A stretch of 64,000 bases of DNA from Albifimbria verrucaria (lineage: Eukaryota > Ascomycota > Sordariomycetes > Hypocreales > Stachybotryaceae), in NCBI GenBank assembly GCA_020081605.1, contig JAHREC010000045.1:2108001-2172000 (forward strand), written 5' to 3'. The notes under the pieces were generated by a model. That model did no database searches. It saw only the letters and a list, made by a program, of their open reading frames with translations, and was not told the DNA's origin. Of the stretch, positions 23,566 to 35,458 are shown piece after piece. The first letter of the stretch is position 1, and each line of letters starts with the position of its first letter. The translations under genes and the position numbers were made by a program.

Positions 23566-25231
23566 TCATGTTTCCCGTGCCAGAACTTGCACCCACATGT
23601 CTGAAATAATGAACAGCCCGCCGACGTACTCAGCACGCCATGGCCGAACTGCATCTATCAGCGCAATGTCAAAGTTTCGGAGCAACTGTTGATAACAATC
23701 CAAATCAGTACATGGGCATTATGTGACCGTTCTTGGTCAGGCTGTGGAAAACATACCTCAAACACCGTCTTTGCAATCTCAATCTGTGCAACGGGCTTGC
23801 CTGAGACACTTCCATCTCCCATGTCCAAACGCGAGGTCACCAGTCTGTATCATCTTCTCTAGTTTCGCCTCGTCCGGTTCGAACCAACGCTCTGGTCGGT
23901 ACACTTGCGCGTCCTCCCCGTAGATATCTCGGCGGCGGTGCATGGACACGCCCGAGTACCCAATGCAGGTGCCTCCTGGGATAAAGACATCCTTGCCGTC
24001 TACGGTGATGACATCTCCGCCAGCCGGCACGTCGCGTGGTAGCAGTGCTGGCACCGGCGTCCACATGCGCATGCCCTCGCGGACTACGGCCTGTAGATAC
24101 GGCAGCTGCTTGGTTTGTGCCGTGGATATAAGGCCTTTTCCTGCGGCTGGGGCCTTGCCATCACGTACAGCTTCGTCAATCTCACGCTGCAGAATGGTGT
24201 AGACACGCGGGTTGGTGATGAGGTGCAACAGCGTCCCACGGATGGCACCTGCGGTAGTGTCAGACCCTGCAATTATCTGCTCCAACGCCTCGGAGCGCAG
24301 TTCATCGTCCTTGAGTCCGTGTCTAATAAACGATGCGAGCATGTCCGACCGCTTGTCCGTGGGATTCGCAGCCCGTTCGTTCACATCCCTGAAGCAGGCC
24401 TTCATCATCTTGCCAAACCCACTGCCATCTCCGGGTGCCGGCAATATATATCTTCCAATAATAGGGGCTTGAGCAAGCCAGGCGAAGCCGAAAGATAGAC
24501 ATAGACGATTAGCCCGTATTCCATCCTCGCTGGACTTGATATAATCGTCTATATCAGAGTCGGCGCGTAGCATGCCGAAAGTACGCCCTAGGCCAACACT
24601 ACTGATGACATCAAGGGTAAGATACTGGATCTTACGAGCGAGGTCCATAGGGACAGTGTGCGTCTCGGTAGAGAGGTATTTGGACCGGATGAGGGTCAGC
24701 AGGTTCTGCACGCACTCATCGATGGAGCCTTCAAGGGCCAGGTTCTCCCTCCCGGAATACTAGAACACGTTAGCTATGCGACAAAAAAGGTTGAGCCATC
24801 ATTTGTATCATTCATGGATCCCTTACCCCTGGCATCATCTGCAACCGCCGCTTGTCATGTTTTGCATTATCCGTCTCCGAGAAAACATTATCCCTTCGAT
24901 GTTCGATCCTGAGCGCACGATACCACCAGTTGCTTCGCTTGTACTCGGGCTCCTTGTTCACATGCATCCACACCTCAGGCGAGTTTGTGATGAGAAGGTT
25001 AGGACCTATACGCGCAATAGGTCCGTACATTTCATTCGCCTGCGCATACCACTCGTGGCAATTCCCATCAAGGAGAGCCTTACTATGCGGCCATTCGCTC
25101 ACACCTACTAGCACGGAGCCTCCGAACCGGCGGAGACGAGCGAACAGCCATACTGTTCTCAGGACAAAGAAGATAGCAGCGGCGCCGGCTAAGGGGACTA
25201 CATGGTCCACAACAAGATCGAGAATCGCCAT
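23566..25231 (-). CDS. Cytochrome P450, pisatin-demethylase-like
   Basis: P450 of about 508 residues. It has an N-terminal anchor (VVPLAGAAAIFFVL), the conserved YSGREN after the first intron, AGSDTT in the I-helix, REGMRM (ExxR), YRPERWFEPDE, and the haem loop FGHGRWKCL. Introns are at 24760-24826 and 23686-23756. The last exon reads LLRNFDIALIDAVRPWR and ends VLARET. The HDKRR...YSGREN segment resembles fungal pisatin demethylase-type P450s. One extra base at 23802 (plus strand T) directly after the haem cysteine codon moves the frame from KCLRQ to GKPVAQIEI. Removing it restores KCLGKPVA. This is the only apparent insertion in the window. An upstream in-frame ATG at 25258 is an alternative start. 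It is next to the regulator gene in convergent orientation. Confidence 0.8.
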
Positions 25232-25601
25232 GATGAGGTGTCTATGCAGACGAGCCACCCAAACTGGATGGGACTATGTGAAGCACGAGACGTCTTCCCT
25301 TATTATAGATAAGCACATCTACTATTGAGAATTCCCGCACACGGGTCATCAGTCCAGGTTTTAAACGAGGCCATGCGCCACTCCATTACAGGGCCCAGAT
25401 CTTCAGTGCCAATCGCTTCCTCCACGACACCACAGCTATCCAATCACGAGTCGAGCTGCGACCAGGTGTTGCTCACATATCATAAAACTAATATACAAGC
25501 CGCCACACCGAATTCATTGCTATAGCCCACCAAAAAGTAGTGGTAAAATAGTACGAAATTACTACAAAATTGTCCTCTGAGATGCATTCGGTGCATCCCT
25601 A

Positions 25602-25813
25602 CAGTGGAAAGGCAGAAATTCCGCATATCTAGCGCAGATATCTCGGTAAAAATGAACCAAATACTTAACAACAAACGACTAAAAGTGTAGTAAACTTGTA
25701 ATAATATGATAATAAATTGACTAATTAACGTATATTTTTCACAATTTCTTATACATAAAGCCCTTTGTCTGAATGGAAATTGCGGGGTGGGCGAAACTTT
25801 TGCTATCCCTCTG
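25602..25813. mobile_element. MITE-like element, copy 1, TA target duplication
   Basis: A 212-base AT-rich element flanked by TA on both sides. Its ends are imperfect inverted repeats of about 23 bases: CAGTGGAAAGGCAGAAATTC on the left and, read inward from the right, CAGAGGGATAGCAAAAGTTT. The terminal CAGTG with a TA duplication is typical of the pogo/Fot branch of Tc1-mariner elements. No transposase fits inside, so it is a non-autonomous copy. A second copy in inverted orientation lies at 34231-34462, differing largely by transitions. Confidence 0.65.
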
Positions 25814-27894
25814 TAAATAAAGTGTGAGCCTTTATAGATTCGCACGGGGAGTTTTGCGGATGCGCTGCTTTTGTTTGTACTATCGCACGGCAGTACTAGG
25901 TATCACTTCAATGCCTTTGACCTCGCAGGTAATGACGACGCTGAAAGTTTCCCGGTCCTGCTCGAACTCCACGAGCCAGAGTCCTTGCAAGCCACAATCA
26001 TGAACTATGTTGGTGAGAGCCTAGGGGCGGCGTGGTAATAGATTGATCTCTCAAGAGCCCTAGCAAAGAGAGAGCAGCGATGTTGCCTCTTATCCTTAGC
26101 AACCATTACCAAATAACTATCCTACAGCAGTGGTAGGTCTTTTAAACGACAACTAGATGGCCAACGATTGTTTACGACAGTGCCATTTCATTTTCCGTGT
26201 TCTATCGTGGTTGCACATAGCGTATACTGGTCAATCCAGTGGTTTTGCTTGCGATTTGTTGTTCCCCGGCCGAAATTAAGTAATTATCGTGCCGACGAAT
26301 GGCTGCATACGCTAAACTACCTACCTGTACTCTTCCCAATTGGCCGCAGCAGTCATGAACAACATCAAGAAGTAATTCTATGCCTGCGAGCTCGATATGG
26401 TGATCCGGGCGGTAATATTTCACTGCGATATCTGATATGGCGTGAACGATGGCCTTCTTTCGGGTCCTTATAGTTGCGACTTCGATCCCTTCTCTGTCGT
26501 GGGCCAGACCACTAATTTCTCACAAACAGGCAGTCTTATCAACTTATCTGAGGACTCTGCAACAGTTGTTAGGGAGAGTTGGGGTGATATTACTTCGGCT
26601 GCTGCGTGTAAACTGTGGCATGGACTTTAACCAGGAGCAGATTTGACTGGTCAACTCTAACCTTTGCTATACAGCTCTGGCAGCCCAGCAGCAACGAGAT
26701 GCACACCAGGCACTTGCCAAGGGCGACCATAGATCATAAGAACCTCCTTGGTTCGACTCTTCCTTGCGAAAGACTCGATTCTCCGCTTAGATGCCATGAC
26801 TCAGGAGCAGTTTGTGGGCTTTACGCGAGAGCCTTCTGGAGTACTCCGTACTTTTGAACACCGCATAGCCTGACCATTTTCAATTTTATAAATCCGGGAG
26901 GAAGATGGTTAGCTTTCACGGCTTAGCGTGGCAGCTAGACCCTTATTCTAATCAATCTACATGAACTGACGCGCTCGCAATAGGCAGACCAAATGATTCC
27001 GAAACAAGGCACTCGTGAATATTACAGTTCAGTGTCGACGAAGCATGAGGAAGTGAAAGATTTTGATAGATTCAGCAGCAGAAAGGAGGTGGGTAGCATA
27101 CACGCACAGAACTTACCTAGACCTTCATTCAGCAACAGTGGTTACAGGCTCTGTGGAAGCGACCATCAGGCCAGACCACTTGATGGGGGCAGCATTTTGT
27201 CTGGTCAGAAACCCATGCTCAAGTGGAGAGGTCACCGGAAGTAGGTGAAATACCAATGGGGCCCAAACTCGCATCAATTCTTTCCCGCGTATCAAGGGTT
27301 TCCAGCTAGGGTGTAAGGTAATCCCAGGAGCCCACGCCATTTCGCTTCCCGTGGCCCCGGGCGTTGCCATTTTTGCCGGGGTATACAACCAATTCCATAG
27401 ATTCTTAGAGGCTGGTGGGATCCTGCGAAAGGCACCGGCGAAATAATGTTCGGGAGTTTTTCTCCACTTATGTCCGTAGGCTTCCCTTCTCCGCATCCGG
27501 GAGTTGCCTTTTGAAGGAAACTCCCGGCCTATGCAACACCGGCCCCTGGAATAGCTGGAGATGTTGGCGACCAACCAAGAATATGAATTCTTTTCCAGCT
27601 ATTGCAAGTCACATCATGTATCCGGACGCTCGCGCTCGGTCAGCATGGTACTCCACATACATTGCATAGAATCCGGGGTACCAAGCAATGGCGTGAGGTG
27701 ATGGGTCACCCGGACGCTTCATTTCTCATCCCCGCCAAGTTTGTTTACACTAGACACATCTATTTTTTTCTATGCAACTTATTTATACCTGCTGCCCTTC
27801 TGAAGTTCTAAGGCCTGGGTTTGAGGTAGCCTATCGTCTTCCTTGCCCATAGGCCGTGTCGTTACAGAAGCCAGCCACCTTTTCTCGACCCAAA
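25814..27894. other. Long intergenic upstream of the transporter, no gene recognised
   Basis: About 2.1 kb with several open frames up to 149 codons (27125-27574, minus strand), none with a recognisable motif. Together with 25232-25601 and the MITE-like copy it forms the gap between the second P450 and the transporter. An inverted repeat at 27497-27527 is annotated separately. Confidence 0.4.
27497..27527. promoter_or_regulatory. Inverted repeat CCGGGAGTT/AACTCCCGG upstream of the transporter
   Basis: Nine-base arms CCGGGAGTT and AACTCCCGG separated by 13 bases, 370-400 bases upstream of the transporter start. Everted or inverted CGG triplets are classical Zn2Cys6 sites, and a regulator of that class is encoded 5 kb away. 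Binding is inferred only. Confidence 0.35.
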
Positions 27895-29838
27895 ATGGCG
27901 AGCCGTGCGAATGCTGCGTTGCTTGCTAAGCAATCCGAAGTTGTTCGATTGCTCGAACTTGACACTACACCGTGGTACAAAAAGCCGAATCTTCGATTTC
28001 TTTACCTGTGCCTCATACCGGCCGCCCTTGGCGTGGAGATGACGACCGGCTACGATGGTTCGGTGCTGAATGGCCTGCAGGCTGTTGCCTCATGGCAGTC
28101 GTGTAAGCTTTTAGCCTAGATCACGCTCCGTATCGGTTGAAGAGACCACAAGCTGATCCACGCGTGCAATATTAGATTTTAACTCTCCCAAAGGCGCCTT
28201 GCTTGGCGTTCTCAATGCGTCATATAACCTTGGCGGCCTCATTACTTTACCGATTGTGCCGTACGTGAATGACAAGATTGGCCGCAAGCACAGTATCACG
28301 CTAGGCTCAGTGATTCTGCTGATTGGTGTTATCCTACAGTCGTCTTCAGTTAACAGTAAGGGATCCAAAGCGCACTAAGCTGGTATTTTATATGGGTTCG
28401 TCATATATACTGACTTGCGCAACCAGTCGGCATGTTTCTTGCCTCCCGCTTGGTCCTGGGCACCGGCATTCCTTTCGCCGTGTCAGGCGCCTCTCAGCTG
28501 CTGGCCGAACTGACCTATCCCCGCGAGCGTGCCGTCATCACCGGTCTGTTCAACGTATCGTGGTTCATCGGCGCGATTCTTGCCGCTGGTGTCACTTTGG
28601 GCACGTACAACATCCCTAACAACTGGGGCTGGCGGATCCCTTCTATCCTGCAAGCAGCCCCGTCTATTCTCCAGCTTATTTTCGTCTGGTTTGTTCCGGA
28701 GTCGCCTCGATGGCTGCTTTCCAAAGACAGAGATGAAGAAGCCTTTGACATCCTAGTCAAATACCACGGCGAGGGCGATCGCAACTCAGCCTTTGTCAAC
28801 GCCGAATTCACGGAAATATCCACGCAGCTACGCCTTGAAATCGAGAACTCGAAACACAGTTGGATTGAGCTGCTGAAAACCCCAGGAAATAGAAAGAGGT
28901 CTCTCATTTCAGTCTGTGTGGGTCTATTTTCTCAGTGGTCCGGCAACGGACTCGTGTCGTAAGTGTATCTCACTCTTCCACTCACGACTTCGCCGCTTAT
29001 ACAGATTCCCAAGCTACTATCTTGCCAAAGTTTTGACCACGGTCGGTGTCGCCAATAAAAGGACACAGAACATCATCAATCTGTCATTATCGGTATGTTC
29101 TCACTATCATCTGTCCCACTTTTCTTCTCTATGAGCCCTGAGAATAAGGCGCGTCTGACTTGTTGACCGTAAGTGCTGGAGCTTCATCACGGCTACGGCT
29201 GCCGCGTTCTTAACTCGGATTCTACTTCGTCGTATGCAGTATCTGAGTGCTTTCGTATGTATGACTATCGTCTTCTCCATCTGGACAGGTGTTAGCGCCT
29301 ACTACGCCCAGAGTGGCAGCTCGTCCGCCGCTACCGCCGTCGTCGCCTTCATATTCGTTTACAACGCCTCCTATAATATCATGCAGCCTTTGACCTATGT
29401 TTACGTAACAGAGATCTGGAGCTACGTGCACAGAGCCAAGGGTGTAGCTCTGTTGCAGTTCTTCACTCGAGGCAGCACGGCGTTCAACTCGTTTGTGAAT
29501 CCTATCGGACTCGACAGCATCCAATGGCGTTTCTATTTGGTCTATGTGGTATGTCACGCTAGAGCATTCCCAAAGGAATCACGTTTAGTGACTATTTCTA
29601 ACTCTCGCAGGTCTGGCTAGTTGTAGAAACGACTACTATATTCTTTTTGTACCCCGAAACCAAGGGGCCAACGCTTGAAGAGATTGCATACAGTGAGACC
29701 AGACTCACCATTCTACACTCTAGTATGAGATTGCTAACGGTTGAAATAACAGTCTTCGATGGAAAGCCGGTAAAGGCGGGCAAAGAAGGATATGACGAGG
29801 AGCAGGAGATCCGCGACGAAGTGCCAAACTCTGCATAA
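27895..29838 (+). CDS. MFS sugar-type transporter, lactose-permease-like
   Basis: Plasma-membrane sugar porter of 513 residues with seven exons and no frame break. Sugar-transporter signatures are visible: TTGYDGSVLNGLQ in the first segment, VNDKIGRKHS in loop 2-3, RLVLGTGIPF, the central PESPRWLLSKDR, and PETKGPTLEEI at the C-terminal end of the last segment. The hydrophobic segments give the usual 12. Introns are at 28103-28175, 28356-28426, 28959-29013, 29093-29173, 29549-29610 and 29693-29752. The sequence resembles fungal lactose/hexose permeases that often sit beside Zn2Cys6 regulators. It may import a sugar or export a product of the adjacent P450 genes. A mutated second copy of its 3' end lies at about 32105-32560. 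Confidence 0.9.
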
Positions 29839-29993
29839 TCAGCAGGGCTACATGTTCTCATCTTTCTTTTGGTTGTCTACAGTAACTCATATGTGATGAG
29901 GAAACTACACACTCATGCTATATCTTCTGTACATCAGCCCTTCCCCACCACCCTCTGCTGCCGATATTGCTTAGTCAATTGCTACTACAAAAC

Positions 29994-31773
29994 TCAGACG
30001 GGTGTTGTTCCAAAGTAGTCCCTCTTCCGCACCTGAAGCTCCGGACCGTGCTTGAGAGAGATAAACGCATCCACTACCTGGAATTGTTTATCATCTTTGG
30101 CACCCCAGCCCATTTGTGGCCCGCCTCCTCCTAGCGTCGAACCAGGCGCACGCCTTATATCCAGGCGGTATAATGTCCTGGCCACAGTAAGCATTATTTC
30201 TACTATTGCAACCATTTTCCCAGCGCAGCCGTAAGGACCAGATAGAAATGGGTGGAAGTTAGCGCGGATATCAGCTACCATTTGTTTAGTAACGCCTGTA
30301 GCCTCATCTACAATCCATCGTTCTGGTCGGAACACCCCTGCGTCTCCATAAACTTGCTCATTATGGCCATCGCACCAAAGGGATGTCCTGATTACTGTCC
30401 CTTCGGGGTAGTAGTCGCCATTAATAAGAAGTCCACCTGAGAGAACCTCGCGAGGAGGCTCACAGGGACCAGCAGGGACAAGGCGCATAGCCTCATCGAT
30501 ACAGGCACGGAGGTATACGCAATTCATAAGTGTCGGCCCATAGACAATATCTTCAGCAGACTTGAATGTCTTTAGTAACTCATTAACAAGCTTCGTATAT
30601 GCATTCGGCGATCCGGTTAGATAGAAGAAGATTCCAGCAAGGGCTGCAGCCGTAGTATCAGACGCCGCAATTATAAGCATATTAGCCTCGGCCTTAAGTT
30701 CGTCCTGAGTATATATCTGATGATCTGTGCCGACATCGACGGCTCTGCATAGATAGTAAAGCATATCCTGTCGACGTTCGTTCTCAGAAAGTGCTACCTG
30801 CTCCTTATATAGAGCAATACGCTTTTTAATACTATCCAAGCAGAAGGCATCAAACTCTCGCGCAGCCGGTGGCGAGATGATCTCAAGAAGTCGGTCTAAT
30901 CCACGCGGCTTAAGCCAGATGAGCAGGCTAAGCAATGGGGAGCGGCAAATCTTAATAAAGCATTAGCTCAGACATTTTGCTGCTTGGAGGACCAAGACAG
31001 AACTTGCAGGATAGTAGAATTGCATATATTGTGCAATGTTATGCGGCACTTCCTTTTAGGGATTATCACCAGGCTCTTTAATTTGAAAAGACCTCCCAAA
31101 ACTAAGGTCACCCATTACATCGAACACAAGCTGATCCAGTTTCTCGGCGAAATCAAGAGAGTCAGACCAGCAATCCATGTCACCGCTTTGATCCAGCAGA
31201 AGTTGGTTCCAACGATCGATATGCTTGCTTATAAAGGTAGCCATGGTCTGCATCGAAGTCTCGGTAAAGCAGGTGTTAAGAATCTTACGTTTCTTAGCAT
31301 GCTCGGCCGGATCTACCGTATTTATCGTTGTATGCTCTCGCATATTCCTCTTCATTCCTGTATAGAACGGGCTCCGTCGGACATTAGACTTCATACTATA
31401 AATTGCGGCGTAGGCTTTGGGATCACAGAAGACCACCAGGTTTGGTGCTACACGTATTCGACTTCCATAGATCTGGAACTGCTGCCAAAGCCAGATATGG
31501 CGCTTACCACGAGCCGTTTGATACCATGAAGGTATGCCGCTAACGCGCGCCAAGAACGGTCCCGGTACATGCCGAAGCGGATGGAGGTATATATTGTAGA
31601 GGACAGTAATCGCGAACTGGTCAGGCCCGTCTAGTTAGTAAGGGAAGACCAATTACTGCCTGTATACGGCATCATCGATACGATTAAGGAGCACAAACCA
31701 AAATGGCCCCAAATCCACATAACAGGCTCGCGCATTTCGCTAGAGCCCCGTTGAGGAGCAACACGCTCCACAT
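29994..31773 (-). pseudogene. Cytochrome P450 interrupted by an in-frame stop
   Basis: P450 gene of 547 codons. Exon 1 (31773-31699) encodes the anchor MWSVLLLNGALAKCASLLCG. A GT-AG intron (31617-31698) leads to FAITVLYNIYLHPLRHVPGP. A GC-AG intron at 30951-31007 precedes ICRSPLLSLLIWLKPRGLD. Later motifs are AASDTT, IDEAMRL (ExxR), FRPERW and the haem loop FLSGPYGCAGK. All exons join in frame, but a TAA at 31056-31058 cuts exon 2 after EPGDNP. The sequence continues in frame as KEVPHNIAQYMQ. A CAA to TAA change would be the kind of transition RIP makes. No GT splice site near the stop keeps the frame, so it is probably non-functional unless the stop is a sequence error. It lies between the intact transporter and its mutated copy. 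Confidence 0.65.
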
Positions 31774-32104
31774 ATTGAGAGAAGGGACAAGCGCAATACT
31801 GAATGGACTTGGTTCTCTGAGTCTTCTAGCTGACGCTCGATTCGTAAAAAGAAAAAGAGAAAAAACAGACGGCCAAGAGCTGATTATAATGTGGGAGACT
31901 GACGAGAAGAATGCGCAGAACCAACAGACAGGAATGAATAAGTACGTAAGCGGGCAGGAAGGGCTGCAGACCAACCAACATTACAGCATGATTGCAAATA
32001 TGCAATTTTACAATACTACCCAGAAGATCCAAGTAGAAAGGGAAGTGTACCAATAGATAGTGGGAACGAGATGACAGGGAGGTCTCTCGGTAAAAGTCCT
32101 ATGG

Positions 32105-32560
32105 GTACTGAAACTACGTGCATAGAGCCAAAGGTGTGGCTTTATTGCAGTTCTTCACTCAAGGCAGCACAGCATTTAACTTATTTATAAATCCTATTAA
32201 ATTTAAGAATATTTAATAATATTTAATAATAATTCTATTTAATTTATATTGTATGCTATACTAAAATACTCCTAAAGAAATTATGTATAATAATTATAAT
32301 ATTTATTTATTGGCTTAATTAATAATAACAAAATATTTTATTTTCTCTTTATACCCTACAACTAAGGGGTTAATACTTAAAGAAGTTACATATAGTAAGA
32401 TTCAACTTAATATTCTATACTTTAATATGTAATTATTGATGATTAAAACTATAGTCTTCGATATAAAGCCAGTGAAGGTGGGTAAAGAACGGTACAATAA
32501 GAAGCAGGAGATTCGCGAGGAAGTGCTAAAGTCTGGATAGGCAGTAGGGCAGGCTCTCTC
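32105..32560 (+). pseudogene. RIP-like mutated copy of the transporter 3' end
   Basis: Direct-orientation relic of the transporter's last exons (parent 29405-29860). Blocks such as CTACGTGCATAGAGCCAAAG and TTGCAGTTCTTCACTCAAGG align without gaps to the parent, and the last block (GTCTTCGATATAAAGCCAGT onward) matches the final exon. Nearly all differences are C to T or G to A, for example CACGGCGTTCAACTCGTTTG has become CACAGCATTTAACTTATTTA. The middle (about 32190-32450) is so AT-rich that only short islands align. Stop codons are numerous. This is the signature of repeat-induced point mutation acting on a duplication. Confidence 0.75.
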
Positions 32561-35458
32561 CAGGATCATGAGATAAGTCAGCTACGAACATTTGGTAGCG
32601 TTCCAAGCATAAGCATTAACGTATCTCCAATACACATCATATTATCGGGTTACACATTTCAACTTGAAAGTGTAAGGATCACAAAAAGACCAAAGAATGG
32701 AATATCTCAGTCATTTGCGTATAAATATATTCTCCATATAGTGCTACTATCCTATTCCTCATACTCGATGTGAAATGGAACTGGTTCCACAAGAACCCAA
32801 TCGTCCTCTCTCGATTCATCGCCCCCGATGCGCAACACAGCCACGTAAGTGCCCATGCCATTCTTTCCATTTCGATCATTTATTGCTTTACTTTATAGTT
32901 ATTTATGATAATTTCATATCAAGATCAAAGGTAACCTTGAATAGGAGAATACTGGCGAGTTCACAAACTCACAGATGACGCGTCAACCATCCACCTTGAT
33001 AATCCCATCGAAGCTTGATAGATATAAGAGGAAACATCGCGCTCATAACCGAGCGATTCCCCTCCATTGAGTCAACATGGATAACAATAATATGTACTAT
33101 TCTCCGTAAATAGGCAAGGGCTAGAGATGGAACGCTCGTTCTTCCTCTGATTTCGGAGTTCATCAAAATGGCGCTCGTACACCAACCAATAACACAAGAC
33201 TGAACCCCTGGTGGCATATCATCAAGGTGCCTTAGTATACAGCATCACCTAGCTGAGCCCCTTCTTGCGAATCCTTCGGAGTACTTGGAGTCTTACAGCT
33301 GAACAGATGACTTCTTAGAAACACCATCATGTTCTGTACAAATGATGCTAGGTTTTTCGTTTCATCATTTCAGGTTCCTCGATTTGGAGCTCTGGAATAA
33401 TGTATTGGTAGGTGCGCCACAATGCCTAATGTCATCAATACACATATAATATAGGGATACGACATCATGCAATGGGTGTGGGGTTGTGTCTGCTTGCGGC
33501 TCAAATAGATGATTATTGACACTAAGGTGTTCCTGTTAGTATTTCCTTGTCTAAGCTCTAAAAGCTTGTGTACAACAGCGAGATTTGTAGTGGTCTTGGT
33601 CGAGCTGACCAGTACACGCTGGGCAAAGCGTCCAGTTTCGGGTTTAATAATCAAGCCGGCATCAGAATGGTCGCGGCAGAGCTACGTAAGTGCCAAATGA
33701 GAGAAAACTTATGCCAGCTTCGACAAGTCGAAAATACCTTATTCCTGTAAAGAGCCATGTCTATGCAAGGTTTTTCACAATATCTTGGATATCAAAAGCA
33801 CAGCCGGAGAGATCATGGAAGATTCTGATGCTACCATTCTTTTAATATGGAATCTGCCCGGAAAGTATGTTAACCAACGGCATCTTTCAACTGACTATTT
33901 GCGACCGGCCATATGTAGCCGACCCAATGCGAAATGATCTACGAGATGATATTATGGACTTGACTAGCTCTATAAAAGTACAAATCTTCACCAACAAGGC
34001 AACTATGAAGTATGTAGGGATAAGCATTACCACAGTGAAATACAAAGCTGTTCTGTCAACTTGAGTTGTAGAGATGATGAACTGTATTCAATCCATCAAC
34101 TCTAGAGTTGCGTCTATCATAGATAAATCACACAAACAAGTTTCGTCTCAGAACTCACATATCTTCCCATGACCTATAGTTCGTTTCCCCTGTTATATGT
34201 GCTTGAAACATGTAACGTTCTGATCAGCTACAGTGAGATGACAAAGGCTTCGCCTACCTCGCGATTTCCATTCGGATAAAGGGCTTTCCTGATAAGAAGT
34301 CTTAAGAACAATACTCGCTTTTTATTTTATTAACATATTATTACACATTTGTTACCATTTTCTACAAATCTGTTAGTTTTCTCGCTGTTTACTGCTAGAT
34401 ATTTTGTTGATTATTTGTCGAGATATCTGCGCTAGATATACGGAGTTTCTGCCCTCTCACTCTATCTACAAGCTTTGTAAGTACCGATCCAGATGAGAGG
34501 CATTATCTTGATTTTGAGCATTTTTGGTTTAACCCTGTCATTATTGCAAACATCCTTATTCCCAATGTGCATGTAAGTAATATCATACCTGTCACCTCCT
34601 AATATAGCTACAGTGTCAGATCCTTGATGTGTCCAAAGTCCTAGACCCATGTATGCGCATTTCTCACGTGCAGGGTGCTCACGCATGAATCCTACTGTTC
34701 GGCCGATTATCGGAATACACATTCCGTCTTTAGATAGCAAGGATCGCTTAAGCTTGTGAAGTTTAGCTGAAGGTGGGCAGTTCAGAGACGAGGAGGCGTC
34801 CTGTCGCCATAAGCTAGTCTTGGATGTGCGCAGAATTACCTGATGCTACTCGTGTCCAACTCTCAGACCGCATACGTACGACATGCTCTGACGATGCGGA
34901 CTAAATACATTCTCACCTCTTAAACCTCATTTGTCATCAGCCATAGATGGAATTAACATCTCACATACCTAAATTCGGAAGTTCGATGCCCGATCCATGC
35001 AGCAGCCCAGGGCTCGCATTGGAGACTTCACTCTCGACCCTTGAGTGGCGACACTTACTGTTTCTCTCTCGGGGATAGGTAAGACCCGAGTACTACCTTC
35101 GAGCACTTCAGTTGCTGTTGTTAGCGAGGCAGATCCCCGCATGTCTAAAACGGCGTGCCTCGAATGTCATCATGCAGCGTCCTATTACGGTACTTCGCCG
35201 ACATGTGAGCCATGAAACGGAGACCCAAGTGCCGGGCTGCCTAAATAGCAACTGTTCTCTTGTTATCCGTGTCTATTTAGGAGATACCACTGGTGCGTAA
35301 ATTGGATGTTGAGGACGCTATGTGCGCGGCCAAGACTTAATGTTGGCGTAGCACCGCCCACAAATAAGTGTTTTCACAAGCTATAAAAGTAGCTTGAAGA
35401 TCTCCAGGGCGTACTGTGTAGATCATTTACAATTGCACCACGTATCTCATTGTTGATC
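32561..35458. other. AT-rich intergenic with no recognised gene
   Basis: Nearly 3 kb between the transporter relic and the AA9 gene. It holds the second MITE-like copy (34231-34462). All other open frames are below 100 codons and show no motif. The stretch 31774-32104, upstream of the third P450, is also featureless. Confidence 0.45.
34231..34462. mobile_element. MITE-like element, copy 2, inverted relative to copy 1
   Basis: A 232-base copy flanked by TA (34229-34230 and 34463-34464). Its left end CAGTGAGATGACAAAGGCTT and right end (read inward GAGTGAGAGGGCAGAAACTC) are imperfect inverted repeats. Internal blocks match the reverse complement of copy 1, for example CGAGATATCTGCGCTAGATA, ATTTCCATTC followed by AAAGGGCTTT, and ACATATTATTACA against TCATATTATTACA. 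Differences are mainly transitions. No coding capacity is present. Confidence 0.65.

Noticed and set aside
27125..27574. Open frame of 149 codons on the minus strand upstream of the transporter
   Set aside because: No motif, no splice-linked continuation and composition unlike the neighbouring genes.
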